A DNA stretch of 64,000 nt from Clitoria ternatea (GCA_037962975.1 CM075674.1:43600501-43664500); one strand, 5' to 3'; positions 9,834 through 21,679 are shown, counted from the first letter of the stretch. Program-made: numbers and translations. Notes: generated by a model from the letters alone, not told the origin.

Positions 9834-11925
9834 TGTCCTCCTTGTCTTAGTCTTTATTGATTAAATATGCTGTGTTCCGAGATCAGCTCTGGATTACTGT
9901 ATAACTTCCTTCTTGTAATTTAGCATTTGATCAATAAAAGAACAATTTGCCTTTATATGTTTGTTAGCTGAGAACAGCTTCGATAGAAGGGTTGCATGTG
10001 TAATGAATCATTCCGGATTTAAATATGTAAAGTGAAGAACGGATGTTAACATATATAACTTTCACTCCGAATTTGAACATGCGGGATGAAGAACGGATAG
10101 GGACATACAACTATCGTTCTCATGTATGGGTACTTTGATAATTAAAGGCTTGGTTTAACAGAAAAGATAGAGTATCTTTTGTCAAACATGGATAATTTGG
10201 TGTGATGAAGTCTTTTTCTAGGATCACACGTTTAGTATACAAGCCTGGTAAAAAGTGTGCCTTGCTCCTTGAATATTAGGCCTTTTGGTTGTAAGTATTA
10301 TAGTAGGGACCGCCGTTGTGAGGGAACATGCTATTGTCATGAGAACGGCTTGCAATGTTAATCTCGAGGGGAAATGATTGGGAGAACGTTTCACTGAGAG
10401 TTCATTCTTAGAAATATTCATTAAGCTGTCGATACTGTCCCCCAATATTGTTAGGTGATTAGTTCTGAGCGAATATTTAACTGAAAAAATTCCGAGTGAA
10501 ACTTCCGAGTGGAAGTTCTTCTGAGTGAGGATTTCCGAATGAAATTTTTCAGATGAAAATATCCGAGAGACATATTCGGAAATGATATTCTAGGGTAAGA
10601 TTCCACCGGCTGAATATGATTCGGATAGGGGTGTACCCGAATGAATTATTCTTGAGTCGTAATTCATGAGTCGGGCTTCGAATAAATAATGCCGACTGGA
10701 GAATTGATGATCCGGACTTTGAAATCATGAAGTTCACAAATAAGGGGCTTCAAAAGAGAATGTCAATCCGGAGTTCAGAATAACTTACTTGTTGTGTTTG
10801 GATTTCAGTTCGATCCTACAATCCAAAATTCTGATCGGGGTTCGGTTTTGATCCTATAGCCCATGTCGTATCTGGGTTCGATTTGATCCTACTAACCGTT
10901 CTTTATTCGGTCTTTGGTTTTACTCAATGACGATTCTTCACAGACGTTCGGCCAGACCTACTAGTCGTACTCGGGGTTTGGTTTAATCCTACAATCTGAG
11001 GCTTCAACACGGGGTTCAGATCAGGGCTAATCCTGAACCTACTGCGCCCGTTACTCGGGGTTCAGCGTGGTCTTGAAGAAGAACCAGCTTACTACGCCCA
11101 AGCCTTCAATACGGTGTTGGGTTTTACCCTCTTACCGTTCTTGGAATGGGGTTCGGTACAATCCTACAACCTATTTCCTGAGGTTCAGTTTGATCCTACA
11201 ACCCAGGTCTTCACCGGTGTTCAGCCGAACTTACTAACCGTACCCAGAGTTCGGTTTAATCCTACAGTCCAGGCCTTCAATACGGGGTTCAGATCAGGGC
11301 TAATCCTGAACCTACTGCGCCCGTTACTCGGGGTTCAGCGTGGTCTTGAAGAAGAACCAGCTTACTACGCCCAAGCCTTCAATACGGTGTTGGGTTTTAC
11401 CCTCTTACCATTCTTGGAATGGGGTTCGGTACAATCCTACAACCCATTTCCCGAGGTTCGGTTTGATCCTACAACCCAGGTCTTCACCGGTGTTCAGCCA
11501 AACTTACTAACCGTACCCAGAGTTCGGTTTAATTCTACAATCCAGGCCTTCAATTTCTCGCACTTACTCGAGGAGTTACATCGTCAACTACAGAATGGGT
11601 AGTTGAGATCATCCGTCCTGAGTATGCTCTTGTACGCTGCACATATTCGAGGAGTTACATCATCAACTACAGAATGGGTAGTTGAGATCATCCGTCCTGA
11701 ACATGTTTTTGTACGCCGGATAAACTGAAAATCACAGCATAAGAAAAACTCGAAAGAGTTAAGTTGTTGTATGAGATTCTTACTAAACAAAAATAAGAAT
11801 TACAATGAAAGCATAGTTGGGATTATAATTTCTCCAGTGATAAGTCTCAAATGAGGATAGGAGAGTATGTATCGCTCCAGCAGCTAGCTGTAATAGATGC
11901 GCAAGTTTTGGGTGTTCCATTTATT
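9834..11925. repeat. Repeat-rich spacer between aORF2 and integrase (element A)
   Basis: No gene is supported. About 10790-11560 is built from GGTTCGGTTTGATCCTAC-like short motifs and a 273-bp tandem unit (copies start near 11011 and 11284). About 11571-11720 holds two units of about 78 bp with AGGAGTTACATC and GATCATCCGTCCTGA, related to the 67-68-bp repeats at 6274-6470. The 273-bp unit is 91 codons long, so an open frame runs through it, but that frame has no ATG. Confidence 0.75.
9933..9938 (+). terminator. Poly(A) signal candidate for aORF2 (element A)
   Basis: AATAAA lies 100 bp after the aORF2 stop, on the same strand and opposite to gag-pol, in a T-rich 3' flank. This fits an independently transcribed antisense gene. 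Confidence 0.4.
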
Positions 11926-12429
11926 TCAAATTGGAGTGCCATCAAGGTTCTCAAGGCGGTAAGAGCCTTTGCCAGCAATCTCGGATACTCTGTACGGGCC
12001 CTTCCAGTTTGGGGCTAGTTTGCCTTGATGAGCGAATTTGTTCCCTATACTTGCTTTCCTCAAAACCAAATCTCCAATGTTGAAAGTCCTTGATTGGAGT
12101 CGTTTGTTGTATCGAAGAGCTACTTTGGCTTTGATGGCCTGATCTCTGATGAACGCGTCTTCTCTGAGTTCTTGTATAACATCCATTTCTGATGCTAAAT
12201 TAGCGTTATTGTCCTCCTCAGAGAAGTATTTAACCCTGGTAGAAGCGATTTGCAGCTCCACGGGTATCATTGCCTCCACCCCATATGTTAGGCGATATGG
12301 GGATTCATTGGTGGAAAAATAAGGTGTAGTTCGATATGCCCAAAGGACATGGCACAATTGGTCTGTCCATCCGCCCTTGGCGTCACCAAGATGTTTCTTT
12401 AGTCCTTTGAGCACCTCTCTGTTGGCCAC
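11926..12429 (-). pseudogene. Integrase C-terminal part (element A pol)
   Basis: The end of the Gypsy integrase: ANREVLKGLKK after the catalytic Glu, the RTTPYFSTNESPYRLTYG block typical of plant Gypsy integrases, and a C-terminal GPYRVSEIAGKGSY module (GPY/F type). The frame upstream is broken by a Q-to-TAA change near 12450. Nothing marks a chromodomain, which agrees with Tat rather than chromovirus. Confidence 0.85.
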
Positions 12430-12474
12430 TTTAGCTTGGCCGTTTGTTTAGGGATGTTCGACGGAAGAAAATAT

Positions 12475-12672
12475 TTAGGTTATTCCTAACCCTTCTAGCA
12501 AATCTGTAAATTTTCTGTCCGTGAATTGGGTGCCATTGTCTGTGACAATCCGTGCTGGGACTCCGAATCGTGTTATAATGTTTTCATACATAAAAACGAC
12601 GAGTTCGGGCTGAAGTAATATGTACCACCAGCTCTGCTTCGATCCACTTAGTGAAATAATCGACCCGTACAA
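12475..12672 (-). pseudogene. Integrase core fragment (element A pol)
   Basis: It carries the second catalytic Asp region (VTDNGTQFTDRKF). The N-terminal residues are out of frame because of an extra T near 12595 relative to element B. A Q-to-TAA change closes the 3' end at 12475. Confidence 0.75.
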
Positions 12673-12730
12673 TGAGATATTTGATACCCCCAGGGGCAGT
12701 TGGGAAAGGACCCAAAATATCTAATCCCCA

Positions 12731-14170
12731 TTAGTAGAACGGCCATGGGATAGCGGATGTGAAGAGTTCTTCAGCTGGTGTATGATGAAGGTTAGAGAAT
12801 TTCTGGCAGGCATCGCATTTCTTGACGAAGTCAATGGAGTCTTGTTTCATCGTGGGCCACCAGTACCCCGCCCTGAGGATTTTTCTCATTAGACTTCTTC
12901 CTCCGGCGTGGTGTCCACACTGTCCTTCATGCACTTCCTCCATTATGCCCTGCACTTCGTTCTCTTTGAGACAAATCAAGTAAGGCACAGAGAGTGCCCT
13001 TCTGTAAAGATTACCATCAATCATGGTAAAGTATGGTAATTCTCTCTGAATCCTTTTCTTTTTCTTCTCGTCTGTAGGTAACTGCCCATCAGCCAAATAG
13101 CGTATGTAGGGGGCCATCCATGTGTGTCCGTAAAGGGAGTTAGTCATTATGGCATTTAGAGAAGGGAAAAGAGGAATGCTTGGCGACGTCAGTGTGCTTT
13201 GGACCAGCGTAGTAGTGCTACCTGGTCGTTTGGTGCTTGCTAATCTGGAGAGTATATCCGCTCTGGTGTTCTCTTTGCGTGGAACATGTTTGAATTCCAT
13301 TTTTGAGAATCTATCTTTCAACTCCTTGACACAGTTTAAGTACAGTTGGAGTTGAGGCTCACGAGCTTGATATTCTCCCAAGATCTGCGAAATCACGAGT
13401 TGTGAATCGCTGCAGAGCGTCGCCTCAGAAGCTCCGATGTCGATTGCAGCTCTTAGTCCGTCCAAACAAGCTTCGTATTCAGCTTGGTTATTAGAAGTTT
13501 TGAAATTAAAACGAAGGGAGATCTCTAAGTGTACTCCATCATCGCTTTCAAGGACTACACCTGCTCCAGAGCCTTTTTGATTAGATGAACCATCGACATA
13601 GATGGTCCAATGGACGCAAGGTGTATCTGGATCAATCCTTGTCATCTCCACAATAAAATCTGCCAAGACCTGAGCTTTAATAGCGCCTCGAGGTTCATAG
13701 GATACATCAAACTCTGAGAGTTCAATGGACCACTTGATCATCCTACCAGCGAGGTCAGGTTTGATTAACACAGAGCAGAGTGAGAGGTCCGTTCTTACCA
13801 AGATTGGATGGGCGTGAAAGTACGGTCGTAACCGTCGAGAGGCCCAGACAACAGCGAGGGCTGCCTTTTCAATTTTTTGATACCGGATCTCTGCACCTTG
13901 TAATGTTTTGCTGGTGAAGTAGACCGGCCTCTGTCCATCAGGAGTTTCTTTTACTAAAGCAACACCCAAAGCTTCATCTGAAATGGCCAAGTATAAGATG
14001 AATGTGTCTTTGGGGTCAGGTTTTGCTAGAATAGGAGGTTTGGACAACACCTCTTTAAGCTCCTGAAATGCTTGCTCTTGTTCCTGTCCCCACTCAAATT
14101 TCTTGGACTTTTTCAGCACTTTGTATAGAGGAAGTGACCTGTGAGCCATCTTTGGCATGAACCGAGCCAA
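12731..14170 (-). pseudogene. RNase H, second RNase H and integrase zinc-finger segment (element A pol)
   Basis: After the RT thumb, an RNase H-like segment (YLAISDEALGVALV ... YFTSKTLQGAE) is followed by a second, better preserved RNase H. That one shows YVDGSS, NNQAEYEA, CSDSQLV and NTRADILSRLA, giving the D-E-D-D set. This extra RNase H marks the Tat lineage. Then come the integrase HHCC finger (GHHAGG ... CDACQKF) and the start of the core. The frame ends with Q-to-TAA at 12731 just before WGLDILGPF. Upstream, a CAG-to-TAG at 14222 separates it from RT. Confidence 0.87.
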
Positions 14171-14221
14171 GGCTGCTACTTTGCCATTCAGGGATTGGAC
14201 TTCTCTCAGATTCTTTGGACT

Positions 14222-15418
14222 CTACATGTCAAGAATCGTTTGGCACTTCCCTAGGTTGGCTTCGATACCGCGTTGAGTTAGCATGAAACCCAAAAACTTC
14301 CCAGCTGGGACAGCAAAAGTGCATTTCAATAGGTTTAGCCTCATGTTAAATTCTCTCAGACGGGTAAACACTTGGCGTAGGTCATCAATATGATCACCTC
14401 CAACTGGTGTTTTGGCTATAATATCGTCGATGTATACTTCGGCAAGTTTGGTGTGCATGCCCTCAAACACCTTGTTGATCATATACTGGTATGTGACCCC
14501 AGCATTTTTCAGGCCAAAGGGCATAACTGTGTAGCAAAAGACACCATGATCATTAACAAAAGCTGTTTTTTCCTGATCCTCTTTGCACATCGGAATTTGG
14601 TTGTAACCTGAGTAAGCATCCATGAAGCTCAGGTACTGATAACCAGAGGAATCATCTACTATCCGGTCTATATTAGGAAGAGGATAAGGATCTTTTGGAT
14701 AGCAGCGGTTGAGATCCATATAGTCAATACACATTCTCCATTTGCCATTGGATTTGCAGACCATCACTACATTTAAGAGCCAAGAGGAATAACGGATTTC
14801 CCTGATAAATCTGGCCTTCAATAATTCCTCAGTTTGTTGGCAAGCTGCTTTCTGCTTCTCCAGTCCCAATCTTCTCTTCTTTTGGGCAACCGGTCTCGTC
14901 TCTGGGTAGACGGATAATTTATGACAACAGAAAGCAGGATCAATACCAGGCATATCGGCTGCGGTCCAAGCAAAGAGGTCTTTGAACTCCTGAAGGAGCA
15001 TCAATAGTCGCTGCTCTATTTTTGTATCCAGCTTGTCGTTAATATGGGTAACTTTTTCTGGAGAATCTCCCAAAACGATGTCCCTGGAACTCCCATCCGG
15101 TGTAGGCTTTGATGGGTTGGACGGATCAATATGCAAATCCGCCCTAGGGTCCAAATCGACAAGGCTCACAGAACCAGCAGCTGCTCCAGAATTATTGAGT
15201 TTCCTCTTTTTATTGGATGCTTCCAACTTTGTCATATTCAGGCTCAGGTTGTAGCAATACCTGGCCATCTCCTGGTTGCCTCGGATGGATGAGACAGTAT
15301 TGTCTTTATCAATAAACTTGATAAGGAGGTGTGGAGTTGATACGACTGCCTCCATAGCATTCAGGGTGGGGCGGCCTATAATGCCATTGAATGGTGATTT
15401 GACATCAATCACCAGCAC
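14222..15418 (-). pseudogene. Reverse transcriptase segment (element A pol)
   Basis: Gypsy RT with blocks KWRMCIDYMDLNRCYPKD, FMDAYSGYNQI, MPFGLKNAG and the catalytic YIDD (14423-14434). The protease-RT linker lies upstream. The open stretch ends at TAG 14222, where element B reads CAG. It starts after a TAG near 15522, which element B lacks. RT motifs are intact, but the reading frame around them is not. Confidence 0.88.
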
Positions 15419-15520
15419 TCGGGATTTAACCGTTCTGGCCCCTGGTTCGCCTTCAAATGAAATAAGGGTGTCAAGGTACCCCTTTGTTGATTGCTTTGCC
15501 CCATTGAAGGCTGTTAGCTC

Positions 15521-16231
15521 CTATGTGTAAGGCTGCAAATCTGAGTCATTAAAACCCATTCTTTCAAAGCAATTATAGAAAATAACATCACAGGAACTTC
15601 CCTGGTCAACAAGGATTCTTCGGACGTCCTTGTTGGCTATCACTGCAGTGATAACTACAGCATCGTCACCACCAGGAATGGTTGGGCCAAAATCCTCGTC
15701 AGAGAAAGAAATTACTGGAGCTTCAACCCCTCCTCTGTAAGGACGATTGTCTTTAACCCTCCCTTGTACAGACAGAATCATTCTATGATGATTCTTCCGG
15801 GCCGCAATTGAAACTCCTCCCCCAGCGAACCCTCCAGCGATCATATCAATGACTTCACGCCGGCCTTGACGCTGTTGTTGAGGTATGTTATCTTTATGTG
15901 CTGTTTCATCAGACATTACACCCTTTTGTTTCTCCATAGCAGAGAATTTTCTAACCGGATTACGGTTATCGTCATCCCCGTCGTCTGGATCCCTTTCTCT
16001 TTTCTCATTCTGATCTGCCTTGTCAAAGGATTTTTCTTTGAACAGGTATTGCTTTAATTTGCCTTCTCTAATCAGCGTTTCAACTGCGTTCTTTAGAGCT
16101 TGGCATTCATCAGTGGAATGACCATTCTGTTCATGGAAATCGCAGTACTTACAGGGATTCCCTGGTCTTTTCACAGGGGGTGGCCTTCTAATACCATAGA
16201 TGCTGAAAGCTGGCCATCCGACCTCTCTCAA
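15521..16231 (-). pseudogene. Gag zinc knuckle and aspartic protease (element A)
   Basis: The N-terminal half has CKYCDFHEQNGHSTDEC, the Cys/His knuckle pattern of Tat gag (C-x2-C ... H-x4-C). Near the end is the protease block ILVDQGSSCDVIF, where most relatives have DTGSS; both A and B read DQG. The frame continues from gag apart from the TGA at 16298. Gag and protease are fused in one frame in element B, suggesting gag-pro-pol was a single ORF. Confidence 0.82.
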
Positions 16232-16297
16232 AATCTGAGATGGCTTGGCTGATAGAGGTGCATAATGGCTGAAGGAATTAACACGCCTTTCTCGAGG

Positions 16298-17359
16298 TCA
16301 AGGGGAGGGTTGTGATTGGTGATTGGTGAATGGCCTCTCCATGCGTTCTGACCTCATCTTTTCCTTATCTCTCCGTGGCTGAGGAGGGGGAGTTGGTGGC
16401 TTTTTCTTCACAGCCATGGCCTCTAGGTGCATCTCTATACTCACATACTTGGAGGCTTTTTTTCTGAACTCTTCAAATGTTGTTGGTGGGCTTTTTTCCA
16501 GTGAAAGAGCGAAGGCTGATGCTGGCTGCAAAGCCTCAATAACGATATGCAACTTAATGGATTCTATGAGGTTAGGAACCAGGGATGCTTCCTTGTAAAA
16601 CCTTTTAAGGAAATCCTTTAAGGTTTCGTTTCCGGCTTGCTTGATCTGGGCCAAAGTATGAGATGTCTTGGGGACATCTTTGGAGATGACGAAATGGGTC
16701 TCAAAAACAGCTGCCATTTCAGCCCAAGAATCTATAGATCCAGAAGGTAAGCTTTTGAACCATCCGAGGGCCTCTTCTGACAATGTTCGTAGGAACATTC
16801 GACACATCACATCCTCATCAGCCCCTAAGTACATGGCTTCGAATACGTAAGCATCAAGATGCTTAGTGGGATCATTTTCCCCATTATACTTCCCAATGGA
16901 GAGTGGCTGAGTGGTTTGAAGATGTTTGGGGATGTGGATACTCATAAGTCTTCTTGAGAAAGGGACCTTGAGTCTATAAGTTACAGAGGGTGTTGTAATT
17001 ACCTCTTTCTTCTCTCCGGTAACTTCCTTATCAGAATCATGGGTTTGTTCTCTTGCTTCGAACATGGGGATATTTGAGTATTGGAGAGTTGTGGATTTTT
17101 CTCCATCAGTTGTTTGTTGCGTCCCGTCAGTTTGGGATGTTGATCTCTCTCCTATACTCTGTCTTTCATGTTTTAACTCTACCAACTCCTCCATCAACCT
17201 TCGTATCATCTCATCTCTTGGATCGGGTGTAGGTACTTGTACCACTCTCCTTGAACTTCCAACAGGTGATTCAAACACTAAGCGCCTGTTTGTTGGTTGT
17301 TCTTGGGATGTAACATCCTCTACGTGTCCCTCGGATACATTTCTTGCATTGCCTTCCAT
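16298..17359 (-). pseudogene. Gag N-terminal and capsid part (element A)
   Basis: The ATG at 17359 (MEGNARNVSEG) lies about 70 bp after the PBS. The capsid segment has the retrotransposon-gag pattern: CRMFLRTLSEEALGWFKSLP, then SWAEMAAVFETHFV and LKDFLKRFYKEAS. A Pro/Lys/Arg-rich linker follows. A CGA-to-TGA change at 16298-16300 stops translation before the zinc knuckle; element B reads CGA there. Confidence 0.85.
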
Positions 17360-17410
17360 AATGCTCCAAACCAGACTCTGTAAACGAGAGGTGGGGATAA
17401 CTTTATCGAG

Positions 17411-17427
17411 TCCCACTGGGCGTGCCA
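17411..17427 (-). promoter_or_regulatory. Primer-binding site of Tat element A
   Basis: TGGCACGCCCAGTGGGA on minus lies one to two bases inside the 5' LTR end at 17429. It is not the Met-tRNA type used by the Copia element. An arginine tRNA would suit Tat elements, but I did not verify the match. Confidence 0.75.
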
Positions 17428-17428
17428 A

Positions 17429-18162
17429 TGATCTGTCCTGAACCGGGGTCTAGAGATCCAGTGTCAAGTCAATCATAAATAGTATGAAGATTCTGTGTAG
17501 AAGACCGGATGTATGAGTGTCCGGTATAAATATCCGTTGTCCTTATATGAGAAGGGCGGATTGGGCGTTCTGGAGATCCTTTACACCGACCTAATACGTT
17601 GACGTGGGCGAATGGTGATGTCACCTGCAAAGATTCTCCGACGCTCAAGTCAGTGATAAAATTCCAAGTGAGGAATGTTTTTCAGAGAGTAATCGTAAAA
17701 TAGGTTTTTTGTCCAAAAAGATCCCCCCTCCTTCATGAAGGGAGTTCATATACCTGGTTGGCTCGATTTACGAGGACTCGTTAGTGGGGAACCACTAACC
17801 TCCAATAGCATTATTTTATTACGCACTTACCAGAATGATTGGGTCAAGTGGCTATTTTATATTGAGTGTAGAGTGTATAGACTAGAATTAGGGGACAAGT
17901 GGCCCATTCCCATGAGCAGATTTTGGCTCGTAGTGCAGGGAATTATTGATCGGTCCCCGTAGCAATGCCCTTTGTCCTTTGTGGGGTGACGTATATAGTA
18001 TCCGGTGTGTGTGGTGTTATCCAGACTAACCGGTATAGGGAGAGCGCTTGATACGGAATTACAGTCCGGATGTATACCGAGAACACCGGTCATACTTTGT
18101 TTGACTACCAAAGATGCTGAAATACACCTTGTAGATCGGATACCGGTATTGAGACCGGATCA
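17429..18162 (-). repeat. Tat element A 5' LTR (right)
   Basis: 734 bp, upstream LTR for the minus-strand gag-pol. About 26 differences from 1581-2314 by eye, about 25 of them transitions. Confidence 0.92.
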
Positions 18163-18684
18163 AATTTAATCTAAGAGCTAAAATTCTTATCACATTAGCA
18201 TTAGAACCTAATGATGTTTCTAGAGTTATTACTTGTAACAATGCTAAAGAAATATTGGAAACTCTTGAAATAATTTATGGAAATACCAATGATGATCAAG
18301 ATGCAAGAATTAGTACTCTTTCTAGAAAAAAATGAAGGATTCAAAATAAGTCTGGAAGAAGAGCTCGATGAATCGAAAGAAGAATTTACCAACCTCTGCC
18401 TTATGACAAAGCACTACAAAGATGATGAGGTAAGTTCTCTAAATGAATCTAGTAATGATGAAAGTGAGATTGATAAAGATGAGTTGTTAGAAGCTTTTGA
18501 TGAATAGCATAAAAAGTTTGTTTTATTATCAAAGAAATATGCATATTCAAAACAAACCATTTTGATACTTGAAAATAAATTGCATAATGTTCACATAGAA
18601 AAGGAAAATCTTAGAGTTCAAAATAATGAATTAATAGCTTCAAATGTCACTCCTAGGACTTGTAATGGAGATAAGGAATGTATG
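18163..18684 (+). pseudogene. Copia gag, middle fragment between the two Tat insertions
   Basis: It continues the gag broken at 1575: NLRAKILITLALEP, then CNNAKEILETLEIIYGN, the typical plant Copia gag core. Frames are interrupted by a frameshift/stop near 18330 and a TAG near 18505. A Glu/Asp/Ser-rich segment and a coiled-coil-like stretch follow. It ends with the TSD gtatg (18680-18684) of element B; coding homology resumes at 35276. Confidence 0.75.
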
Positions 18685-19419
18685 TGATCCGGTCTCAATA
18701 TCGGTATCCGATCTACAAGGTGTATTTCAGCATCTTTGACAGTCAAACAAAGTATGACCGGTGTTCTCGGTATACATCCAGACTGTAATTTCGTATCAGG
18801 CGCTCTCCCTATACCGGTTAGTCCGGATAACACCACACACACCGGATACTATATACGTCACCCCACAAAGGACAAAGGGCATTGCTACGGGGACCGATCA
18901 ATAATTCCCTGCACTACGAGCCAAAATCTACTCACGGGAATGGTCCACTTGTCCCCTAATTCTAGTCTATACACTCTACGCTCAATATAAAATAGCCACT
19001 TGACCCAATCATTCTGGTAAGTGCGCAATAAAATAATGCTATTGGAGGTTAGTGGTTCCCCACTAATGAGTCCTCGTAAATCGAGCCAACCAGGTATATG
19101 AACTCCCTTCATGAAGGAGGGGGGGATCTTTTTGGACAAAAAACCTATTTTACGATTACTCTCTGAAAAACATTCCTCACTTGGAATTTTATCACTGACT
19201 TGAGCGTCGGAGAATCTTTGCAGGTGACATCACCATTCGCCCACATCAACGCGTTAGGTCGGTGTGAAGGATCTCCAGAACGCCCAATCCGCCCTTCTCA
19301 TATAAGGACAACGGATATTTATACCGGACACTCATACATCCGGTCTTCTACACAGAATCTTCATACTATTTATGATTGACTTGACACCGGATCTCTAGAC
19401 CCCGGTTCAGGACAGATCA
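18685..19419 (+). repeat. Tat element B 5' LTR
   Basis: 735 bp. It contains the TATA-like AATATAAAATAG near 18985 on the coding strand. The one-base length difference from the other LTRs is in a G run near 19120. Confidence 0.92.
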
Positions 19420-19420
19420 T

Positions 19421-19437
19421 TGGCACGCCTAGTGGGA
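19421..19437 (+). promoter_or_regulatory. Primer-binding site of Tat element B
   Basis: TGGCACGCCTAGTGGGA starts one base after the LTR end and differs from the site in element A by one transition. Confidence 0.75.
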
Positions 19438-19488
19438 CTCGATAAAGTTATCCCCACCTCTCGTTTATAGAGTCTGGTTTGGAGCATT

Positions 19489-19962
19489 ATGGAAGGCAAT
19501 GCAAGAAATGTATCCGAGGGACACGTAGAGGATGTTACAGCCCAAGAACAACCAACAAACAGGCGCTTAGTGTTTGAATCACCTGTTGGAAGTTCAAGGA
19601 GAGTGGTGCAAGTACCTACACCCGATCCAAGAGATGAGATGATACGAAGGTTGATGGAGGAGTTGGTAGAGTTAAAACGTGAAAGACAGAGTATAGGAGA
19701 GAGATCAGCATCCCAAACTGACGGGACGCAACAAACAACCGATGGAGAAAAATCCACAACTCTCCAATACTCAAACATCCCCACGTTCGAAGCAAGAGAA
19801 CAAACCCATGATTCTGATAAGGAAGTTGCCAAAGAGAAGAAAGAGGTAATTACAACACCCTCTGTAACTTATAGACTCAAGGTCCCTTTCTCAAGAAGAC
19901 TTATGAGTATCCGCATCCCCAAACATCTTCAAACCACTCAGCCACTCTCCATTGGGAAGTAA
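19489..19962 (+). pseudogene. Gag N-terminal segment (element B)
   Basis: It starts at the ATG equivalent to 17359 of element A (MEGNARN). The frame is lost at about 19960, where two bases present in A (GGGAAGTATAATGG) are missing, producing TAA. Coding resemblance continues in another frame to 20129, with a W-to-TAG change near 20094. Confidence 0.82.
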
Positions 19963-20128
19963 TGGCAAAAATGATCCCACTAAGCATCTTGATGCTTACG
20001 TATTCGAAGCCATGTACTTAGGGGTTGATGAGGATGTGATGTGTCGAATGTTCCCACGAACATTGTCAGAAGAGGCCCTCGGATAGTTCAAAAGCTTACC
20101 TTCTGGATCTATAGATTCTTGGGCTGAA

Positions 20129-21679
20129 ATGGCAGCTATTTTCGAGACCCATTTCGTCATCTCCAAAGATGTCCCCAAGACATCTCATACCTTGGCCCAG
20201 ATCAAGCAAGCCGGAAACGAAACCTTAAAGGATTTCCTTAAAAGGTTTTACAAGGAAGCATCCCTGGTTCCTAACCTCACAGAATCCATTAAGTTGCATA
20301 TCGTTATTGAGGCTTTGCAGCCAGCATCAGCCTTCGTTCTTTCACTGGCAAAAAGCCCACCAACAACATTTGAAGAGTTCAGAAAAAAAGCCTCCAAGTA
20401 TGTGAGTATAGAGATGCACCTAGAGGCCATGGCTGCGAAGAAAAAGCCACCAACTCCCCCTCCTCAACCACGGAGAGATAAGGAAAAGATGAGGTCAGAA
20501 CGCATGGAGAGGCCATTCACCAATCACCAATCACAACCCTCCCCTCGACCTCGAGAAAGGCGTGTTAATTCCTTCAGCCATTATGCACCTCTATCAGCCA
20601 AGCCATCTCAGATTTTGAGAGAGGTCGGATGGCCAGCTTTCAACATCTATGGTATTAGAAGGCCACCCCCTGTGAAAAGACCAGGGAATCCCTGTAAGTA
20701 CTGCGATTTCCATGAACAGAATGGTCATTCCACTGATGAATGCCAAGCTCTAAAGAACGCAGTTGAAACGCTGATTAGAGAAGGCAAATTAAAGCAACAC
20801 CTGTTCAAAGAAAAATCCTTTGACAGGGCAGATCGGAATGAGAAAAGAGAAAGGGATCCAGACGACGGGGATGATGATAACCGTAATCCGGTTAGAAAAT
20901 TCTCTGCTATGGAGAAACAAAAGGGTGTAATGACTGATGAAACAGCACATAAAGATAACATACCTCAACAACAGCGTCAAGGCCGGCGTGAAGTCATTGA
21001 TATGATCGCCGGAGGGTTTGCTGGGGGAGGAGTTTCAATTGCGGCCCGGAAGAATCATCATAGAATGATTCTGTCTGTACAAGGGAGGGTTAAAGACAAT
21101 CGTCCTTATAGAGGAGGGGTTGAAGCTCCAGTAATTTCTTTCTCTGACGAGGATTTTGGCCCAACCATTCCTGGTGGTGACGATGCTGTAGTTATCACTG
21201 CAGTGATAGCCAACAAGGACGTCCAAAGAATCCTTGTTGACCAGGGAAGTTCCTGTGATGTTATTTTCTATAATTGCTTTGAAAGAATGGGTTTTAATGA
21301 CTCAGATTTGCAGCCTTACATACATGAGCTAACAGCCTTCAATGGGGCAAAGCAATCAACAAAGGGGTACCTTGACACCCTTATTTCATTTGAAGGCGAA
21401 CTAGGGGCCAGAACGGTTAAATCCCAAGTGCTGGTGATTGATGTCAAATCACCATTCAATGGCATTATAGGCCGCCCCACCCTGAATGCTATGGAGGCAG
21501 TCGTATCAACTCCATACCTCCTTATCAAGTTTATTGATAAAGACAATACTGTCTCATCCATCCGAGGCGACCAGGAGATGGCCAGGTATTGCTACAACCT
21601 GAGCCTGAATATGACAAAGTTGGAAGCATCCAACAAAAGAGGAAACTCAATAATTCTGGAGCAGCTGCTGGTTCTGTAA
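20129..21679 (+). pseudogene. Gag C-terminal part, zinc knuckle and protease (element B)
   Basis: The longest intact gag-protease stretch in the window. It covers the capsid end (LKDFLKRFYKEAS), the Pro-rich linker, the zinc knuckle CKYCDFHEQNGHSTDEC, and the protease block ILVDQGSSCDVIF around 21230. It continues into the protease-RT linker and loses frame near 21635, where one A of an A-run present in element A is missing. It lacks the TGA found at the equivalent of 16298, so gag and protease were translationally fused. Confidence 0.85.

Larger units (their letters stand above)
1581..18162 (-). mobile_element. Ty3/Gypsy Tat-lineage element A
   Basis: A 16,582-bp element with 734-bp LTRs beginning TG and ending CA, flanked by the 5-bp TSD aattt (1576-1580 and 18163-18167). 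The gag-pol reads on minus from the right LTR. Order on minus: PBS, gag, protease, RT, RNase H, a second RNase H, integrase, a repeat-rich spacer, two antisense genes, LTR. The second RNase H and the extra antisense ORFs are Tat-lineage hallmarks (RIRE2/Grande/Ogre group). By eye its LTRs differ at about 26 positions, nearly all transitions. Multiple nonsense changes and frameshifts show it is inactive. Confidence 0.92.

Noticed and set aside
11114..11602. 162-codon open frame in the repeat spacer, also open in element B (25242-25730)
   Set aside because: The frame contains no ATG and stays open because the 273-bp repeat is a multiple of three; no family resemblance.
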